Assembly: GCA_035512595.1 (NCBI GenBank)
Contig: DATKDU010000086.1
Span: 1 to 14,634, forward strand
DNA length: 14,634 bases
From: DATKDU01 sp035512595
GTDB taxonomy: Bacteria; Planctomycetota; Planctomycetia; Pirellulales; Pirellulaceae
Direction of reading: 5' to 3'
This document shows positions 7,796 through 14,050 of the stretch, in pieces (the stretch's first letter is position 1; every line of letters begins with the position of its first letter). Under the pieces are notes generated by a model. The model saw nothing but the letters and a program-made list of their open reading frames with translations. It did no database searches and was not told the origin of the DNA. Made by a program: the position numbers and the translations under genes.

Positions 7796-7860
7796 AACCG
7801 CGGATTTCGCGGAGGACGCGGATTCAAGATGATCCTATCCGCGTGATCCGCGGTTTTATT
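7796..7860 (+). terminator. Candidate terminator, CGCGGA palindrome cluster
   Basis: The outer arms AACCGCGGAT (7796-7805) and ATCCGCGGTT (7846-7855) and the inner arms ACGCGGAT (7816-7823) and ATCCGCGT (7837-7844) can form a stable two-part stem. On the plus strand it runs directly into TTTTATT. On the minus strand, CATATTTTG follows, so it may also end rpsO-pnp transcription. It sits between convergent genes, 97 bases after the Cys-pair gene and 14 bases from the pnp stop. Confidence 0.55.
7799..7852. repeat. 9-bp-period CGCGGA repeat, direct and inverted
   Basis: CGCGGA occurs at 7799, 7808 and 7817 with exact 9-base spacing, and its complement TCCGCG at 7838 and 7847, again 9 apart. The repeat builds the terminator-like hairpin and looks like an intergenic element rather than part of a gene. 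Confidence 0.7.
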
Positions 7861-7873
7861 CTCTCTTGCTGAC

Positions 7874-10159
7874 CTACCGCCGGTCGCCATATCCGCGGCC
7901 GCCACCACCACCGCCGCCGCCGCGGCGTCCGCCTCGGTCGCCGCCGCCACGATGGCCGCCGCCGCCGCGATCGGAGCGGCCGCGATAGCCGCCGCCGTCG
8001 CCATCCCCTTCACGGCGCGGCGGACGCTCGCCCCCTTCGGGAGCAACGTTGGCCGCGTGCTCATCGGGCAGGCCGAGTTCCTCGAGTGCCCGCCGGCGGC
8101 TGAGCTTCACCCGATCGTGCTCGTCCACGTCGATCACGATCACCTTCATCTCGTCCCCCACGCGGCAGATGTCGCCGACGGTCGAAACGTAGCCAACCGA
8201 CAGCTCGCTGATGTGGACCAGGCCGTCGCGCCCCGGAGTGATCTCCACGAACGCGCCGAAATCCTTGATGCTCGTCACGCGGCCGGTGTAGATCTTGCCG
8301 ACCTGCACCGTGGCGGTGAGGGCCTCGACCTGGGCCAGTGCCGCATCCGCCCACTCGCGGTTGGTGCTGGCGATGGTGACCACGCCGCTGTCCTCGACCT
8401 CGATGACCGAGCCGGTCGATTCCTGGATCGAGCGGATCGTCTTTCCTCCCGGGCCGATCAAGAGGCCGATCTTCTCCGGATCGATCTGCGTTCGCAAAAG
8501 ACGCGGTGCGTGCGGCGAAATCTCCTCCTTGGGGCGCGGAATCGCCGTCAGCATCTTGCGGAGGATCTGGATGCGGGCGTCGCGCGACTGCTCGAACGTG
8601 GCCTTGATGATGTCGGTGGTGATCCCCTCGATCTTCAGGTCGAGCTGAATGCCGGTGATGCCGTTCTGCGTTCCCGAAATCTTGAAATCCATGTCGCCGT
8701 AGTGGTCCTCGTCGCCGATGATGTCGGTCAGGAGCCGCCAGTCATTGTCCGACTCTTTCACCAGGCCGACCGAAATGCCGGCGACCGGATTGCTGATCGG
8801 CACGCCGGCGGCCATCAGGCCGAGGGTGGCGCCGCAAACGGACGCCATCGACGAGGAGCCGTTGGACTCGAGGATGTCGCTGATGCAGCGGATCGTGTAG
8901 GGGAATTCTTCCGGGCTGGGGAGGACCGGCTTGACGCTCCGCTCGGCCAGCGCCCCGTGGCCGATTTCGCGGCGGCCGGGGCCGCGGATGGGACGCACCT
9001 CGCCGACGGAAAACGACGGAAAGTTGTAGTCCAGCATGAATTTCTTGCTGTACTCTTCCGCCAGGCCATCGACCCGCTGCTCGTCGCGCGAGGTCCCCAG
9101 CACGATGGTGATCAGGGCCTGCGTCTCCCCCCGCTGGAACATGGCCGAGCCGTGAACGCAAGGCAGCACATCGACGGCGCACTCGATGTCCCGCAGCGAC
9201 TTGTAGTCGCGGCCGTCGGGACGCGTGCCGGCGAGGATCAGGTCGCGGACGACCTTCTCGGTCAGCTCCGACCAGACGGCCTTGAAACGGGCCGGATCGA
9301 CGGCGCCGTCCGCCTTCGGATCGGGAATGATCGCGGCCAGCGCCTTTTCCTTGACGGCATCGACCGCCGCGGCGCGGGCCTGCTTGCCGGTCACCGCCTT
9401 GGCGGCCTTGAGCTCCTCGTAGTAGCTGCTTTTGAGCCGGTCCAAGAGGCCGTCGTCCGGCGGCGGGGTGAACGGCGCCTTCTCAGCGCCGACCTTGGAG
9501 GCCAGCTCGCGCTGGAGGGCGCACAGGTCGCGAATCACATCGTGGGCGAACAGGATCGCATCGAACATCTCCGCTTCGGGCATCTCGCGGGCAAAGCCCT
9601 CGATCATGGCGACCGACAGTTCGCTCCCCGAGACGATCAAGTCCAGGTCGCTCGTCTCCAGATCCTCTTGCGAGGGGAAGGCGATGAATTGTCCGTTGAC
9701 GCGGCCGACACGCACCGAGGCGATCGGCCCCCGGAACGGCAGCGGCGAAATGAACAGCGCCGCGGCAGTCCCGTTCATCGCCAGCACGTCGGGATCGTTC
9801 TGCTTGTCGTAGGCCAGCGTGATGCTCTGGCACTGGACTTCGTCGCGAAAGCCGGCAGGGAAGAGAGGCCTGATCGGCCGGTCCATGAGGCGGCTGGTGA
9901 GCGTTTCCTTGGTGGTCGGGCGGCCTTCCCGCTTGATGAATCCGCCGGGGAATTTTCCCGCGGCAGCGACCCGCTCGCGATAGTCGCAAGTGAGGGGGAA
10001 GAAATCGAGCCCCACGCGGCCGGGGCCGGAAGCGACGGCATTGAGCACGACGCTGTCCCCATACTGGCACATCACGGCGGCGGAAGCCTGTTTGGCGAGC
10101 AGGCCCGTTTCGAAGGAGAGGACGTTATTGCCGATTTTCTTTTCGACTCTGACTTTCAC
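7874..10159 (-). CDS. pnp: Polynucleotide phosphorylase (PNPase)
   Basis: A 761-residue phosphorolytic 3'-5' exoribonuclease, a homotrimer central to RNA decay. It has two RNase PH-like domains: the first carries FIKREGRPTTKE and SRLMDRPIRPLFP, the second GETQALITIVLGT and GDEDHYGDMDFK. Asp485, Asp491 and Lys493 match the E. coli catalytic residues 486, 492 and 494. A KH domain follows with the GxxG loop in LLIGPGGKT (about 567-571), then an S1 domain (about 625-695: GRVTSIKDFGAFVEI, DGLVHISEL). About 50 residues of Gly/Arg-rich low complexity (GGGYRGRSDRGGGG type) end the protein, which is unusual. The start is GTG, eight bases after AAGGT. It lies 201 bases downstream of rpsO, the classic rpsO-pnp arrangement. 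Confidence 0.97.
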   Translation of the reverse strand: MKVRVEKKIGNNVLSFETGLLAKQASAAVMCQYGDSVVLNAVASGPGRVGLDFFPLTCDYRERVAAAGKFPGGFIKREGRPTTKETLTSRLMDRPIRPLFPAGFRDEVQCQSITLAYDKQNDPDVLAMNGTAAALFISPLPFRGPIASVRVGRVNGQFIAFPSQEDLETSDLDLIVSGSELSVAMIEGFAREMPEAEMFDAILFAHDVIRDLCALQRELASKVGAEKAPFTPPPDDGLLDRLKSSYYEELKAAKAVTGKQARAAAVDAVKEKALAAIIPDPKADGAVDPARFKAVWSELTEKVVRDLILAGTRPDGRDYKSLRDIECAVDVLPCVHGSAMFQRGETQALITIVLGTSRDEQRVDGLAEEYSKKFMLDYNFPSFSVGEVRPIRGPGRREIGHGALAERSVKPVLPSPEEFPYTIRCISDILESNGSSSMASVCGATLGLMAAGVPISNPVAGISVGLVKESDNDWRLLTDIIGDEDHYGDMDFKISGTQNGITGIQLDLKIEGITTDIIKATFEQSRDARIQILRKMLTAIPRPKEEISPHAPRLLRTQIDPEKIGLLIGPGGKTIRSIQESTGSVIEVEDSGVVTIASTNREWADAALAQVEALTATVQVGKIYTGRVTSIKDFGAFVEITPGRDGLVHISELSVGYVSTVGDICRVGDEMKVIVIDVDEHDRVKLSRRRALEELGLPDEHAANVAPEGGERPPRREGDGDGGGYRGRSDRGGGGHRGGGDRGGRRGGGGGGGGRGYGDRR

Positions 10160-10196
10160 TGCGGTTTACCTTGTGACTGCGTTTCCCTGCTTCGTA

Positions 10197-10217
10197 GGAC
10201 AGGTTTTCAACCTGTCC
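10197..10217. repeat. Palindrome GGACAGGTT-TTC-AACCTGTCC (copy 1)
   Basis: A perfect 9-base stem with a 3-base loop in the rpsO-pnp gap. It is the left member of a facing pair with the palindrome at 10293-10313. Confidence 0.85.
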
Positions 10218-10292
10218 CAAGAAAAAAGTTCCGTGCACGCGAACGGCTCCGGCGGCGCACGATGGACTGCCGCCATTGGACAGAGCAAGTTC

Positions 10293-10313
10293 GGGACAGG
10301 TCAAAAACCTGTC
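10293..10313. repeat. Palindrome GGACAGGT-CAAAA-ACCTGTCC (copy 2)
   Basis: An 8-base stem with a 5-base loop. Read on the opposite strand, its flanks and loop (AGGACAGGTTTTTG, then ACCTGTCCC) match copy 1 (AGGACAGGTTTTCA, then ACCTGTCCC), so the two copies face each other across about 75 bases. Confidence 0.85.
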
Positions 10314-10360
10314 CTGCGGCCGAGCGGCTGGTACGTGAAAAGATTCGCGGCGTCGTGCCG

Positions 10361-10630
10361 TTACTTGCGGATGCCAAGCTTGCCAATGATGTCGGTATAG
10401 CCCTGCGGATTGACGCGCCGGAGATAGTCCAGCAGCTTGCGCCGGCGGCTGACCATGGCCAGGAGCCCGCGGCGGCTGGCGTAGTCCTTCTCGTGGGTGC
10501 GCATGTGCTCCGTCAGGTTGTTGATCCGGACGGTGAGAATGGCGATCTGGACTTCCGGCGAACCGGAGTCCTTTGGATCGCGCCTGTAGTCCTGGATCAG
10601 ACCGGTCTTCTGCTCTTTCGTGACGCTCAT
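10361..10630 (-). CDS. rpsO: 30S ribosomal protein S15
   Basis: An 89-residue protein of the exact S15 length. It carries the family pattern in order: DYRRDPKDSGSPEVQIAILT, RINNLTEHMRTHEKDYASRR and GLLAMVSRRRKLLDYLRR, ending GKLGIRK. S15 binds 16S rRNA in the central domain of the small subunit and organises platform assembly. It lies upstream of pnp on the same strand. GAGGAA lies 14 bases before the ATG, which is longer than usual. Because the gap to pnp holds two palindromes, the balance between the two gene products could be set by RNA folding there. In E. coli, S15 also represses its own translation through a leader pseudoknot; I did not identify an equivalent here. Confidence 0.98.
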   Translation of the reverse strand: MSVTKEQKTGLIQDYRRDPKDSGSPEVQIAILTVRINNLTEHMRTHEKDYASRRGLLAMVSRRRKLLDYLRRVNPQGYTDIIGKLGIRK

Positions 10631-10792
10631 TGGCGTTTTCGCGATTCCTCCACGTGCCGAGCCTGGGCCCAGCCACGGGCGACGAATCTCCTTCCTGCAA
10701 CTAGACTTAGGGAAACTAACCTGTTATCCAACGTTAAAACTAAGGGGGTCAATGTACCAGGGCGGGCGGGAATTGCAAGGCGGGCAAACCAT

Positions 10793-10872
10793 GTCCAAGG
10801 TCCCAAGTCCAAGGTCCAAAGTGCGGGATCGATACGCACTTTAGCAAAGACTTTGGACTTGGACTTTGGACT
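10793..10872. repeat. Heptamer-built long hairpin (GTCCAAG / GACTTTG)
   Basis: The left arm is four head-to-tail heptamers, GTCCAAG, GTCCCAA, GTCCAAG and GTCCAAA (10793-10820). The right arm is GACTTTG, GACTTG and GACTTTG followed by GAC (10849-10871), the inverse complement. Closest to the loop, AAAGTGC (10818-10824) pairs with GCACTTT (10836-10842) around an 11-base loop. The element lies between divergent rpsO and the metallopeptidase gene. Confidence 0.85.
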
Positions 10873-10899
10873 CCATCAGAACCGCTTCTACCGCCTGTA

Positions 10900-10964
10900 C
10901 CGTAGCGATCGTCGCCAATGCCAACCTTCCTGGCCGGAAGCGTTCGCTACGGCCTTGCGACGAT
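10900..10964. repeat. Two crossing inverted repeats in a leader
   Basis: CCGTAGCGA (10900-10908) pairs with TCGCTACGG (10944-10952), and ATCGTCGC (10908-10915) pairs with GCGACGAT (10957-10964). The partners interleave, so both stems cannot form as a simple nested hairpin. A smaller CTTCC/GGAAG stem (10926-10940) lies inside. The element ends 33 bases before the metallopeptidase ATG. Confidence 0.7.
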
Positions 10965-10997
10965 TGGGGGGCTTATGCACGATGGGTTGAGGCCCCC

Positions 10998-12068
10998 ATG
11001 GCAGACAAGAAAATATCCCGCTCGCGCCGCCCCCCTGCAAACCGCCGGCGGCGCATTGACTTGAATTGGACTGAACTTCCGGACAGTGAGCTGCTGAAGT
11101 GGCGGATGTGCGATCTGGGCCTCAAGATCGAGGGGACGATTCTCGAGGAGCGGATCGCCAAGCTGGAAGAGGAGCTCGAATACCGCGAGCTGACCTTCCG
11201 CCCCCACTACTACCTGGCCGACGAGTGGTTCTCCCCTGACGGCGTCCCCGGCGTCGCCATCCCCTTCTACCTGGCTCACCCGCGGCTGATTCGGCTCGAG
11301 CGGAAAATGATGCTGGAGGTCGAAGGGGGGCCGGAGGACTGGTGCATGAAGATCCTGCGGCACGAGGCGGGGCACGCCTTCGACACGGCCTATCGCCTCC
11401 ACCGACGCCGCGACTATCGCGAGCACTTCGGCCGCTATGCCGCTCCGTACCCGGATACCTACAAGGCCAAGCCGTACAGCAAGAGCTACGTGCTGCACCT
11501 GGAGCCGTGGTACGCCCAGGCCCATCCGGCCGAGGACTTTGCCGAGACCTTTGCCGTCTGGCTCAAGCCCTTCTCCCGCTGGCGGTCCCACTACGAGGGC
11601 TGGCCGGCGATCAAGAAGCTGGAGTACGTCGATCGGCTGATGCGCGAGATCCGCGGCACTCGCCCCAAGGTGCAGTCGCGGGAGCACGTCGATTCGCTCA
11701 AGGACCAGAGGAAGACGCTCGGCGAGCATTACCAGCAGAAGCGCCACCGCTACGGCGTGGACCACCCCAAGTTCAACGACCGCGACCTGCGGCGGCTGTT
11801 TTCCGACTCGCCGGAGCATCGCCGCTGCCCGTCGGCAGCCGGCTTTTTGCGGCAGATTCGCAGCGAGATTCGCGGCGTCGTGGCCGAAGGGACGGGCGAG
11901 TACCAATACACGATCGACCAGGTCCTCGGCGATATGATCGACCGCTGCCGCGAGCTGAACCTGCGGATCGCCAAGCCGCTGTGGCAACTGCGGCGCGAGG
12001 CGCTCGTCATGGTGACCGTGCAGACGATGAACTACCTCCACGCCGGGCACCACCGGCTGGTGCTGTAG
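10998..12068 (+). CDS. Putative zinc-binding metallopeptidase (HExxH)
   Basis: A 356-residue soluble protein starting MADKKISRSRR. A basic N-terminus is followed by a helical region with coiled-coil character (LEERIAKLEEELEYREL, about 50-68), then the catalytic motif HEAGHAFD with zinc ligands His122 and His126 and Glu123 as base. At 176-187, HPAEDFAETFAVWL supplies a likely third ligand (Glu179 or Glu183); this pairing resembles the putative zinc-binding metallopeptidase family (Peptidase_Mx-like). The C-terminal half is helical and Arg-rich without a recognised domain. No signal peptide is seen, so it should act in the cytoplasm. GAGG lies five bases before ATG10998; an upstream in-frame ATG at 10866 lies inside repeats and is not favoured. 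The next gene on this strand is the ATP-grasp ligase, with an opposing TA pair between. The substrate is unknown. Confidence 0.82.
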   Translation: MADKKISRSRRPPANRRRRIDLNWTELPDSELLKWRMCDLGLKIEGTILEERIAKLEEELEYRELTFRPHYYLADEWFSPDGVPGVAIPFYLAHPRLIRLERKMMLEVEGGPEDWCMKILRHEAGHAFDTAYRLHRRRDYREHFGRYAAPYPDTYKAKPYSKSYVLHLEPWYAQAHPAEDFAETFAVWLKPFSRWRSHYEGWPAIKKLEYVDRLMREIRGTRPKVQSREHVDSLKDQRKTLGEHYQQKRHRYGVDHPKFNDRDLRRLFSDSPEHRRCPSAAGFLRQIRSEIRGVVAEGTGEYQYTIDQVLGDMIDRCRELNLRIAKPLWQLRREALVMVTVQTMNYLHAGHHRLVL

Positions 12069-12534
12069 GGCGATTGCCTACGTCATTGCCAAGCCGCGAG
12101 CATCCAGCCTCCCTATGCCGACCTGACGGGAAGTGTCCAGTCTTCGCATTGCAGCCCAGGGTGTTTTGCGTGATTACCCTGAAACTGCGCGACAGCGCGA
12201 CCGCGGCAATTCGCAAGTCCATCGTGCCCACGCGCACGCGCTGACTTTGCAGGTTTGCGAAAGTATTTGCGGCCGGCTCATCAAACGGGAGGACGTTCAT
12301 GCGACCGAATTCCGTCAACAGTCGTTCGTACATGGCGTAGCCATGAATCAGGTTGATGGACTTACGTGCTCGGTTGAGGTAGGCATTCCAACCGACCGCC
12401 TGCTCCTGGAAGCTGACAATGGTCACAAACACGGTAATCGGATCAACCGCGTCCAGCCGCTCACGCAAGACCTGGTACTCGTTTCCTCGCTGTCGCTGGA
12501 GGATGCCTAGGATGTTGGTGTCGAGGACGAGCAC
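12007..12534 (-). CDS. PIN-domain toxin, VapC-like, C-terminus frameshifted
   Basis: The first 124 residues are a standard PIN-domain (VapC-type) ribonuclease: MLVLDTNILG with Asp5, FQEQAVGW with Glu44, and VGTMDLRIAAVAL with Asp106, then RVITQN. Family members continue with about seven residues holding the fourth acidic site (NxRDF) and then PGLxxEDW. Here the frame turns into unrelated sequence, while another frame reads PGLQCEDWTLPVRSA and stops at 12113-12115. This fits a deletion of about 19 bases near 12158-12165, with loss of the last acidic residue. The present frame runs on to 12007 and overlaps the metallopeptidase 3' end by 62 bases. The start is GTG12534, seven bases after GGAG, inside the end of the antitoxin gene. 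The toxin is probably weak or inactive unless the frameshift is an assembly error. Confidence 0.75.
   Translation of the reverse strand: MLVLDTNILGILQRQRGNEYQVLRERLDAVDPITVFVTIVSFQEQAVGWNAYLNRARKSINLIHGYAMYERLLTEFGRMNVLPFDEPAANTFANLQSQRVRVGTMDLRIAAVALSRSFRVITQNTLGCNAKTGHFPSGRHREAGCSRLGNDVGNRPTAPAGGARRGGSSSSARSP
12113..12160 (-). pseudogene. Out-of-frame remnant of the PIN toxin C-terminus
   Basis: Read in the shifted frame, this encodes PGLQCEDWTLPVRSA followed by TAG. It matches the usual VapC ending (PGLxVEDW) and would restore a toxin of about 146 residues, normal for the family. It would also leave a clean 44-base gap to the convergent metallopeptidase stop. Confidence 0.6.
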
Positions 12535-12764
12535 GAGTCGTCTCCGGCGGGACTCTTATCGAAATTGGCCAGTTCGGCCTCGCGCAGTTCGCCGCAAATT
12601 TGCAGCACGGTATCCCACTCGGGAAATTCCTCCATCGAGCCGGCAACCTGGTGGAGCCAATTGGGATTGGGGCTGCGCGACGACAGGGACTGCACCTGGC
12701 CTCGAAGCAGATGCAATTCCGATTCGAGCGCGGCGACGCGTTGTTCGAGGGAAACGGCAGACAT
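12507..12764 (-). CDS. Probable antitoxin partner of the PIN toxin (coiled coil)
   Basis: An 85-residue protein starting MSAVSLEQRVAALESELHLL. The first 25 residues form a heptad coiled coil; residues about 33-70 (NWLHQVAGSMEEFPEWDTVL then ICGELREAE) form a helical tail like the small toxin-binding segments found upstream of planctomycete and cyanobacterial PIN toxins; the end is Ser/Thr-rich. It has no obvious ribbon-helix-helix or AbrB DNA-binding domain. GGAGGAG (12772-12778) lies seven bases before the ATG, an excellent start signal. Its 3' end overlaps the toxin start by 28 bases, as expected for a translationally coupled toxin-antitoxin pair. A promoter and palindrome lie just upstream. 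The antitoxin role is inferred from position, overlap and shape rather than from a named family. Confidence 0.65.
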   Translation of the reverse strand: MSAVSLEQRVAALESELHLLRGQVQSLSSRSPNPNWLHQVAGSMEEFPEWDTVLQICGELREAELANFDKSPAGDDSCSSSTPTS

Positions 12765-12794
12765 GGCAATTCTCCTCCAAGACGAACCACTCCT

Positions 12795-12822
12795 ATTGTA
12801 CTGCATGTTCTGGCTGGACGAA
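12795..12822 (-). promoter_or_regulatory. Candidate promoter of the toxin-antitoxin pair
   Basis: On the minus strand, TACAAT (12795-12800) is a five-of-six -10 match, 16 bases from TTCGTC (12817-12822), a poor -35. The start of transcription would fall about 20 bases before the antitoxin ATG. Confidence 0.35.
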
Positions 12823-12829
12823 CCGGTTC
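12820..12829. promoter_or_regulatory. Palindrome GAACCGGTTC, possible TA operator
   Basis: A perfect 10-base palindrome overlaps the candidate -35. The 8-base word GACGAACC at its left edge (12817-12824) recurs at 12781-12788, between the -10 and the antitoxin ribosome site. Two half-sites bracketing a promoter fit autoregulation by an antitoxin-toxin complex, though this antitoxin shows no clear DNA-binding domain. Confidence 0.35.
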
Positions 12830-12962
12830 CCGCCAACTGAAGTGCCAGCTCCCCAAACTGCTGTCGCCAAATACGCCGCCGCGCGGTTATTCTGACAGCT
12901 TGAAAGCTGGCTGCGGCGGCGGGTTTGGTCACCGATCGCGGGAGTGCGACTGCCGCACGGAC

Positions 12963-12968
12963 AAGGAG
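12963..12968 (+). promoter_or_regulatory. Shine-Dalgarno site deciding the ATP-grasp start
   Basis: AAGGAG lies six bases before ATG12975. It rules against longer open-frame versions reaching back through the antitoxin gene. Confidence 0.8.
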
Positions 12969-12974
12969 CGTCCT

Positions 12975-14015
12975 ATGAAGAAGGTGGGAAAGAAGCTGCG
13001 AGTGCTGGCGCTGATGCATGAGGATCTCGTGCCGCCGGAGACGCTCAACGGCCACAGCGAGAAAGAGATTCAGGAGTGGAAGACGGAGTTCGACGTCGTC
13101 TCCAACCTGCGGAAGATGGGGCACGAGGTGCGCTCGCTGGGGGTGCTCGCCGACCTCGGCAAGATTCGCGACGCGATCGAGGAGTTCAAGCCGCACGTCG
13201 CCTTCAACCTGCTGGAGGAGTTTCACGGCGTCGCCGTCTATGACCAGCACGTGGTCAGCTTTCTGGAGCTGATGAAGCAGCCCTACACCGGCTGCAATCC
13301 CCGCGGCCTGATGCTCAGCCACGACAAGGCCCTCTGCAAGCAGATCCTGACGTACCACCGCATCCCCTCGCCGCGGTTCGCCCTCTTTTCCCGCGGCCGC
13401 AAAGTCCACGAGCCCAAGCGGCTCAAGTATCCGCTGCTCGTCAAGTCGGCCACCGAAGAAGCGTCCCTCGGCATTTCGCAGGCCTCGGTGGTCAGCAACT
13501 TCGACAAGCTCAAGGACCGCGTGGGGTTCATCTACGAGAACGTCAAGTCCGACGCGCTCGTCGAGGAATACATCGAGGGGCGCGAGCTGTACGTCGGCAT
13601 TCTCGGCAATCAGCGGCTGAAGATGCTGCCGATCTGGGAGCTGCACTTCACGAAGACCGACGATGTGCCGCTGATCGCCACGGCCAAAGTGAAATGGGAC
13701 GCCACGTATCAGAAGAAGATCGGCGTTGAAACGCGGGCGGCCATCGACCTGCCTCCTGGTGCGGAGCAGCACATCTTCAAGCTGTGCCACCGGGCTTACA
13801 AAGCGCTCTACCTGACCGGCTGCGCGCGGATCGACCTACGGCTGAGTGCGGAGGGGCAGCCCTATGTACTGGAGGCGAATCCCAATCCGAACCTGGCCCA
13901 CGGCGAGGACTTTGCCGACTCGGCGCAGAAGGCGGGGATCAAATACAAGGACCTGCTGCGGCGGATCATAGGGCTGGGAATGGCGTACAAGGCGGCCTGG
14001 CAGGGGAGCGAGTAA
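12975..14015 (+). CDS. ATP-grasp ligase, D-Ala-D-Ala ligase-like
   Basis: A 346-residue cytoplasmic carboxylate-amine ligase of the ATP-grasp fold, closest in layout to Ddl. The N-terminal part has a Rossmann-like start (LRVLALMHEDL), then PHVAFNLLEEFHG and PYTGCNPRGLMLSHDKALCK as in Ddl. The ATP-binding lobe has PLLVKSATEEASLGIS and ALVEEYIEGRELYV; the metal site uses Asp287 in RIDLRL and Glu300/Asn302 in LEANPNPN. The Ddl-type N-terminal glycine-rich substrate motif and the terminal NTxPG motif are missing, and NPNPNLAHGEDF stands in their place, so D-Ala-D-Ala is unlikely to be the product. A peptide or amino-acid amide is more plausible. It follows the metallopeptidase, from which it is separated by a TA pair on the other strand, suggesting a shared pathway. 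Confidence 0.85.
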   Translation: MKKVGKKLRVLALMHEDLVPPETLNGHSEKEIQEWKTEFDVVSNLRKMGHEVRSLGVLADLGKIRDAIEEFKPHVAFNLLEEFHGVAVYDQHVVSFLELMKQPYTGCNPRGLMLSHDKALCKQILTYHRIPSPRFALFSRGRKVHEPKRLKYPLLVKSATEEASLGISQASVVSNFDKLKDRVGFIYENVKSDALVEEYIEGRELYVGILGNQRLKMLPIWELHFTKTDDVPLIATAKVKWDATYQKKIGVETRAAIDLPPGAEQHIFKLCHRAYKALYLTGCARIDLRLSAEGQPYVLEANPNPNLAHGEDFADSAQKAGIKYKDLLRRIIGLGMAYKAAWQGSE

Positions 14016-14050
14016 ACAGGCCTCCGACACTTTTGGCGGCAGCGAACCGA

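Noticed and set aside
7952..10990. Very long plus-strand open frame (about 1,000 codons) opposite pnp and rpsO
   Set aside because: It mirrors the codon structure of two certain genes on the other strand, its translation is rich in Arg, Ala, Asp and His without any motif, and it crosses the intergenic repeats.
10947..12053. Minus-strand open frame opposite the metallopeptidase
   Set aside because: Antisense shadow without motifs; the plus-strand frame has HEAGH and a plausible third ligand.
12507..13790. Extension of the antitoxin frame upstream through the ATP-grasp gene
   Set aside because: GGAGGAG seven bases before 12764 gives a clear start; everything further upstream is antisense to the ATP-grasp gene.
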